Assembly (NCBI GenBank): GCA_032718475.1
Contig: JAUCBJ010003022.1
Location: forward strand, 1-22,761
DNA length: 22,761 nucleotides
Direction: 5' to 3'
Origin: Nemertoderma westbladi
Lineage: Eukaryota; Xenacoelomorpha; Nemertodermatida; Nemertodermatidae
This document shows, piece by piece, positions 19,231 through 22,761 of the stretch. Each line of letters starts with the position of its first letter. The first letter of the stretch is position 1. The position numbers and the translations under genes were made by a program. Below the pieces are notes generated by a model. That model did not search any database. It had not been told where the DNA came from and saw only the letters and a program-made list of their open reading frames with translations.

Positions 19231-19334
19231 CCAGGCTCCTGTAACTGGGACACATACACTCACCCGGCTTCTAGGTGACCTGTAACTGGGACTCATACAC
19301 TCACCCGGCTTCTAGGCGACCTGTAACTGGGACT
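19231..19334 (-). repeat. 41-nt tandem duplication spanning a splice donor
   Basis: The last 30 nt of exon 2 plus the first 11 nt of its intron (unit 1, 19294-19334) are repeated directly downstream as unit 2 (19253-19293). Only a few differences separate them, one being gtcgcc against gtcacc. A third, partial unit follows (to 19231). Each of the first two units contains agaagccgg followed by the donor gtgagtgtatg. Confidence 0.9.
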
Positions 19335-19506
19335 CAAGGCCCCATCCTCCAATGACGCGTATCCACTACTAACTGGAGTATAACTCCTGTATTTGTTGTA
19401 GCTAACGTGGTCGCTAGGTAACGAGTAACCAATAGGGCGTCGGTATCCCGTGGTTGAGTAAGATGACGACCCCCCACTGCCAGTCCGCCTATGTTTATCT
19501 TTCTTC
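19305..19506 (-). CDS. Exon 2 of the long gene
   Basis: Acceptor cttgttttag and donor gtgagtgt bound 202 nt (1 + 67 codons), entering in phase 2 and leaving in phase 0. It encodes KKDKHRRTGSGGSSSYSTTG, then YRRPIGYSLPSDHVSYNKYR, and ends SPSYRSPRSR. The proximal donor (exon end at 19305) is chosen because it matches the phase of exon 3. The duplicate donor 41 nt downstream would read Val-Ser-Val and then a TGA. Confidence 0.85.
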
Positions 19507-20727
19507 CTAAAACAAGATGTAATACGATTATTAAAATCGATGCATCACATTCTACTTACTGTATGTATATATGCCTAACTCAAATGTAGAGTAATGTTAA
19601 ACAATAATACGGTATAAATACGGTATGTAACAATTTGCCCTCTAAAACATACGAATCCAACAGCTACCACCACTCCTATGTGATAATATCTCCACTCCAC
19701 CAGTGACCTGGGCATGACAAGAACCCATTTAATAAACATACGACACCCACACAGTGCTAATTCCAATACCTTTAGTTTCACCAATGACAGACTGCAACCA
19801 TCATGGTGTGTAAGGTAGAAGAAGTAGTACAAGGCATTACACGATACTGTAGTAAATTATATACATTTGGCATGCAGTGGAATTTTTCTATGTAAGCTGC
19901 AGTGAAATTTACAGTCGGAAAATGCATTTTCCAGTCATTTCAGTCACATCCAGATAGTGAATATGTCGATAATTATTATAAAATTTTGACTGAATCATTG
20001 TCCACAATCACAGCTTGCAATCACATATATACAGCAGCTTCATGCAGATCAAGCATTTGCACAATGCGGTAGGTGTTGCATCACATCGTGTTAGAATATA
20101 AGATGCAATACATAGGAGTTCAAGGAGAACTCAGAAAGATGCTATTGTTTTATAATTACCATCATACGAAGCAACAAATTGTGTCACAAACTACGTTACG
20201 TTACGTGAGTCACAAATAATAAATAACCTAACCTAATAACCAAAAACCCAGGTTACAAAAGCGTTGAATGTAACCAAAACAATAAACGAATTATAATCTG
20301 TCAAAATCTTAAAATATAAAATTTCTATAGTATTTGGACCGAAAAGTGAAAACCTGGTATTCTTCCCATATGGAAGACTGGAAACGCAGTAAAATATCGA
20401 ATTATAATAAAGAAATGAAGCTACTGTAATTATCCAAGTGCAATCAGATAGAGACGAAAAAATTAAGTTATCAAATTAGTTAAATAGGAAATAGTCTAAA
20501 ATTAAGATACTAGGGAACAGGTTTTGAAACGAAACTACGACATTAACACAAACAAGGGAAAATAAAGCAAATTAACCTAAAAAATAAAGCGAAATATCCT
20601 AATTAAATAAATCTAACAAAACAAGAGAGGGGAATAATCAAATTGCGCGGGAAATAAAGTAATCTAGACTAGGGTATCTGGGTATAAGACTAAATCGATC
20701 ATGCGATTCGTTGGCTTAATATTAAAC
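19507..20727. other. Intron between exons 1 and 2, nothing recognised
   Basis: A 1.2-kb AT-rich intron with donor gtttaata and acceptor cttgttttag on the minus strand. No transposon ends, repeats or coding segments were recognised. It is the only long intron of the gene without a visible mobile element. Confidence 0.5.
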
Positions 20728-20982
20728 CTGTAGATGCCCAATTCCATATTTGGTAGGTAGGCACCGGTACCGGTACCACCTGACAGCTGACCCTCATGGT
20801 AGGTCGACAGGGAGTGATGACGACGTCTCCGTGGAGTGTAGGGCGGTGGTAAGCTGGCCGCTGATTGGCTGTAGTTGTGGGAAACAACGGGACTAGCTGA
20901 CTGGTACATGGGCCTATAGCCGTAACCTCGCGGCGGCCGCACGTAAATACCAGACAATACGCAAGGCTTTTGTTTCTCATTT
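20728..20982 (-). CDS. Exon 1 (first found) of the long gene, basic Pro/Tyr-rich
   Basis: Acceptor cttattacag and donor gtttaata bound 255 nt (1 + 84 codons + 2), in phase 2 at both ends. It encodes NEKQKPCVLSGIYVRPPRGY, then a Tyr/Pro/Ser stretch with PPPYTPRRRRHH, and ends PNMELGIY. PPPY could bind WW domains, and RRRRHH is a possible nuclear-localisation or phosphoregulatory basic patch; both are motif-level inferences. It starts in phase 2, so at least one upstream exon is missing. Confidence 0.8.
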
Positions 20983-21999
20983 CTGTAATAAGTTGTTTCA
21001 ATTTCTGAACATTTTAGGAACGGAGCATATGCTTATATTATTTAACAACATCCATATTTTGAAATTAATGTGTAGGCTACGTGTCGAGAAATACTCATTT
21101 ACATACATTAACTTTATTTACATAACAGGCAGACAACTCAGCTCTTTCGAGTCAATCCAGTACGCATCTCTGGCCAAGTGCCTCCAACAATTAAGAAGCC
21201 TCCCACAAAATTCCAAAGAACATGTTATAATACTAAGTAATAATGTCATGGAAATACTGTAAAATAGAGTTTATATCCCACTGACCCCGAACGAGCGAGG
21301 TTAATTATATCAAGGGGGTCTCATAAGGGAGGATGTAAAGCTATTTATTTCACGTAATTAAGTAATTCCAAAAAATTTACTTATTGTATTGGTCAGTAAA
21401 ACACACACACATAATTTATGGCTTATATTAGATGCTATACAGGGGTCCTATTGTCAAGTCAGGTATTCTGGGTCATTGATTCAGAAAACTTGCCACCTCC
21501 ATGCAGCATAGAAGAGGTGCCAACTGTGGCTGCATTGACCCTCTTACTAAGGGCATAATCTGTTTCTGTAACTAGGACCCCCTTCATTCTGGGATAGAGA
21601 CGCCCTTGGTCCTGGATTAAGGGCCCATATATTTGGCTGCAGGGGTATATGGCCTGACCAGGCAGATGGTGATCTACAAATGGCTGGTCAGGAGTAGAGT
21701 GTTCTCATGTCCACTCTGAGTGCACTTCACTGCGACCTGCACCTGGCAAATTATGTCAAACATGTCAAACCAGGGTGTAGTACGTGCCCCGAGAGCTGGC
21801 TCGGCAAAAGAGCACCCCCAAAGCCCACTATGGATTACATTAGTAATGACTGCCCTGGCAGATAAGCTTTGCCATAGTGCAGTGGGTATTCAAGAGCTCA
21901 GAATGCGGACTGGGCAGACTGATGAGGTTCTGATTAAGAACATGGGGGGCGGTTAGCAACTCGCCCTCGCGTCAGAAAATAATAGATTTACACAATCAC
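20983..21999. other. Region upstream of the first exon found, unassigned
   Basis: An open frame on the plus strand ends at 21262 (last part SLPQNSKEHVIILSNN), without homology that I recognise. The block 21440-21960 is richer in GC and CpG and ends about 40 nt before the family B retrotransposon fragment. It may be the 5' part of the same element joined by an internal deletion. No exon of the long gene with the needed phase-2 end could be identified. Confidence 0.3.
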
Positions 22000-22386
22000 G
22001 AGAATGCTACGCCGGGTTCACTGTGTCATGTACAATGTACACATCTCCAACCAGAGACAATATAACATTGGAGGTGTCTCATTGGTTCCCCCAAGCTTGA
22101 CAGTAGAACAAAGCCGCCTCCGCTTCGCAAAACATTGCTTACGCCGGGAAGACCAACCAGTGCATAATCTTGTACTTTGGCAGCCTCATGGAGTGAATAA
22201 GCATGGTGGACAGCCCATGACTTTCTTGAGACGCATCTTAAAGGACACAGGCCTTGAAGATGCGGATGATCTAACAAATGTCATGGGTGATAGGGAGTTG
22301 TGGCGCCGCAATTTGTCGACAAGCCGACACAGCATTCTTAAAAATGCAGCTGCAATGCAGCATGCCGATCCCTGTAGTAGTAGTAG
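22000..22386 (+). pseudogene. Non-LTR family B fragment, C-terminal end with TAG tail
   Basis: Encodes the C-terminal end of the family B protein without a stop: MLRRVHCVMYNVHISNQ, then GGVSLVPPSLTVEQSRLRF, RREDQPVHNLVLWQP and FLRRILKDTG. Further on it includes RHSILKNAAAMQHAD. It is close to the copy at 4738-6734 and, unlike that copy, is open throughout this stretch. It ends in a tagtagtagtag repeat (22375-22386), the same tail type as the first copy. It is strongly 5'-truncated. Confidence 0.85.
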
Positions 22387-22761
22387 GGTCCAGGGGTTCC
22401 GCCGTAAACTTCTGGAACGCCCTGGTGGAGGCGATATATCGATAAACCCGTTAGAGTGGGGGATTACAACCGTAACGACACGATCGGGGATCGCATGGCG
22501 GGTGGATCCATGGGACTGTATCCTTGCAACCACCGAATCTCAGAAAGCCTTAATCAGATCAGACGAGTCCAGAATATGTTTAGCTGCGGGTTTAAATTTA
22601 AAAGTTATGAAATTAAAAGTTATTATTCAACTTGAATACATTGCATAGATGAACTTTGAAAAACATACAGCTTGACCGGTAAATAACCTAATAACCTCTC
22701 CAAAGGAAAACTTATATCTAAAACTTAGTACCGATTTCTCCTACTTCCATAACAACATATG
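22387..22761. other. GC-rich flank, then AT-rich end of the window
   Basis: The family B frame runs on into the flank as far as a stop at 22646-22648, adding about 85 residues (starting VQGFRRKLLERPGGGDISIN). The stretch 22390-22570 is GC- and CpG-rich compared with its surroundings and may be another repeat or an unrecognised exon. The last 150 nt are AT-rich, with no feature seen. Confidence 0.3.

Larger units (their letters stand above)
8240..20982 (-). other. Long multi-exon gene, partial at both ends (nine internal exons)
   Basis: Nine exons on the minus strand (20728-20982, 19305-19506, 18512-18768, 15715-15886, 14374-14514, 13795-13866, 13226-13528, 9028-9134, 8240-8362) give 1,632 nt with no stop. 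All the introns between them are GT-AG. Intron phases in order are 2 (entering), 2, 0, 2, 0, 0, 0, 0, 2, 2 (leaving), and each junction restores the frame. The product of about 543 residues has three parts: a Ser/Tyr/Pro-rich N-terminal half, an acidic and Pro-Glu-Lys-rich middle, and a charged segment leading into a more ordered sequence. It looks like a disordered scaffold or cytoskeleton-linked protein, but I do not recognise the family. The first exon starts in phase 2 and the last ends in phase 2, so both true ends lie outside the identified set. Confidence 0.8.

Noticed and set aside
21122-21262. Possible upstream exon or RNase H fragment on the plus strand
   Set aside because: No catalytic motif or splice boundaries could be identified and the strand is opposite to the long gene.
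22026-22533. Minus-strand open frames opposite the family B fragment
   Set aside because: They are shadows of the plus-strand retrotransposon frame, which carries the recognisable motifs.

Overview
This is eukaryotic, almost certainly animal, nuclear DNA. It is AT-rich and intron-bearing, with GT-AG splice sites, many degenerate transposable elements and no operon structure. The frequent motif taggcctac and the style of the non-LTR retrotransposons suggest a marine invertebrate, perhaps an echinoderm or another deuterostome. That placement is an inference and the species cannot be fixed from the window.

Two host genes are supported, both on the minus strand. The first (2757-3179) is a small intronless-looking gene for a 140-residue type I membrane protein: signal peptide, eight-cysteine ectodomain, one membrane helix, basic cytoplasmic patch and a C-terminal PPPPY motif. 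This is the layout of the Shisa/WBP1/VOPP1/CYYR1-like group. The second is a long gene of which nine internal exons were reconstructed between 20982 and 8240 (1,632 coding nt, about 543 residues). All nine exons join in frame with matching intron phases, but neither the start nor the stop is in the window. Its product is low in complexity: a Ser/Tyr-rich half, then an acidic stretch, then a Pro-Glu-Lys repeat, then a charged helix-prone segment and the start of a more ordered region. I do not recognise the family.

Most of the rest is mobile DNA. Positions 243-2425 hold a stack of inverted-repeat elements: a foldback-type element split by a 1.08-kb TIR element, which itself holds a 0.58-kb element with perfect 18-bp TIRs and TA flanks. 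Positions 3825-7566 hold two degenerate non-LTR families: family A (plus strand) is interrupted by a 2-kb family B copy (minus strand). Further family B fragments lie at 13935-14190 and 22000-22386.

The introns of the long gene carry most of the remaining elements: a 274-bp MITE (8606-8879); a 2.7-kb minisatellite of 20-bp units (9311-11978); a LINE remnant inside that minisatellite with a 491-bp hAT-type MITE nested in it and a perfect 8-bp target duplication; a foldback element with poly-C and poly-G arms (14584-15335); a tRNA-derived SINE; and a 2.14-kb TIR element (16286-18428). A 41-nt tandem duplication has copied the splice donor of the second exon found.

No bacterial-type system, CRISPR array, rRNA or intact tRNA gene was seen. 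The most interesting signals are the sense-strand G-rich, donor-like minisatellite, the duplicated splice donor, and the nested elements whose order of insertion can be read directly.
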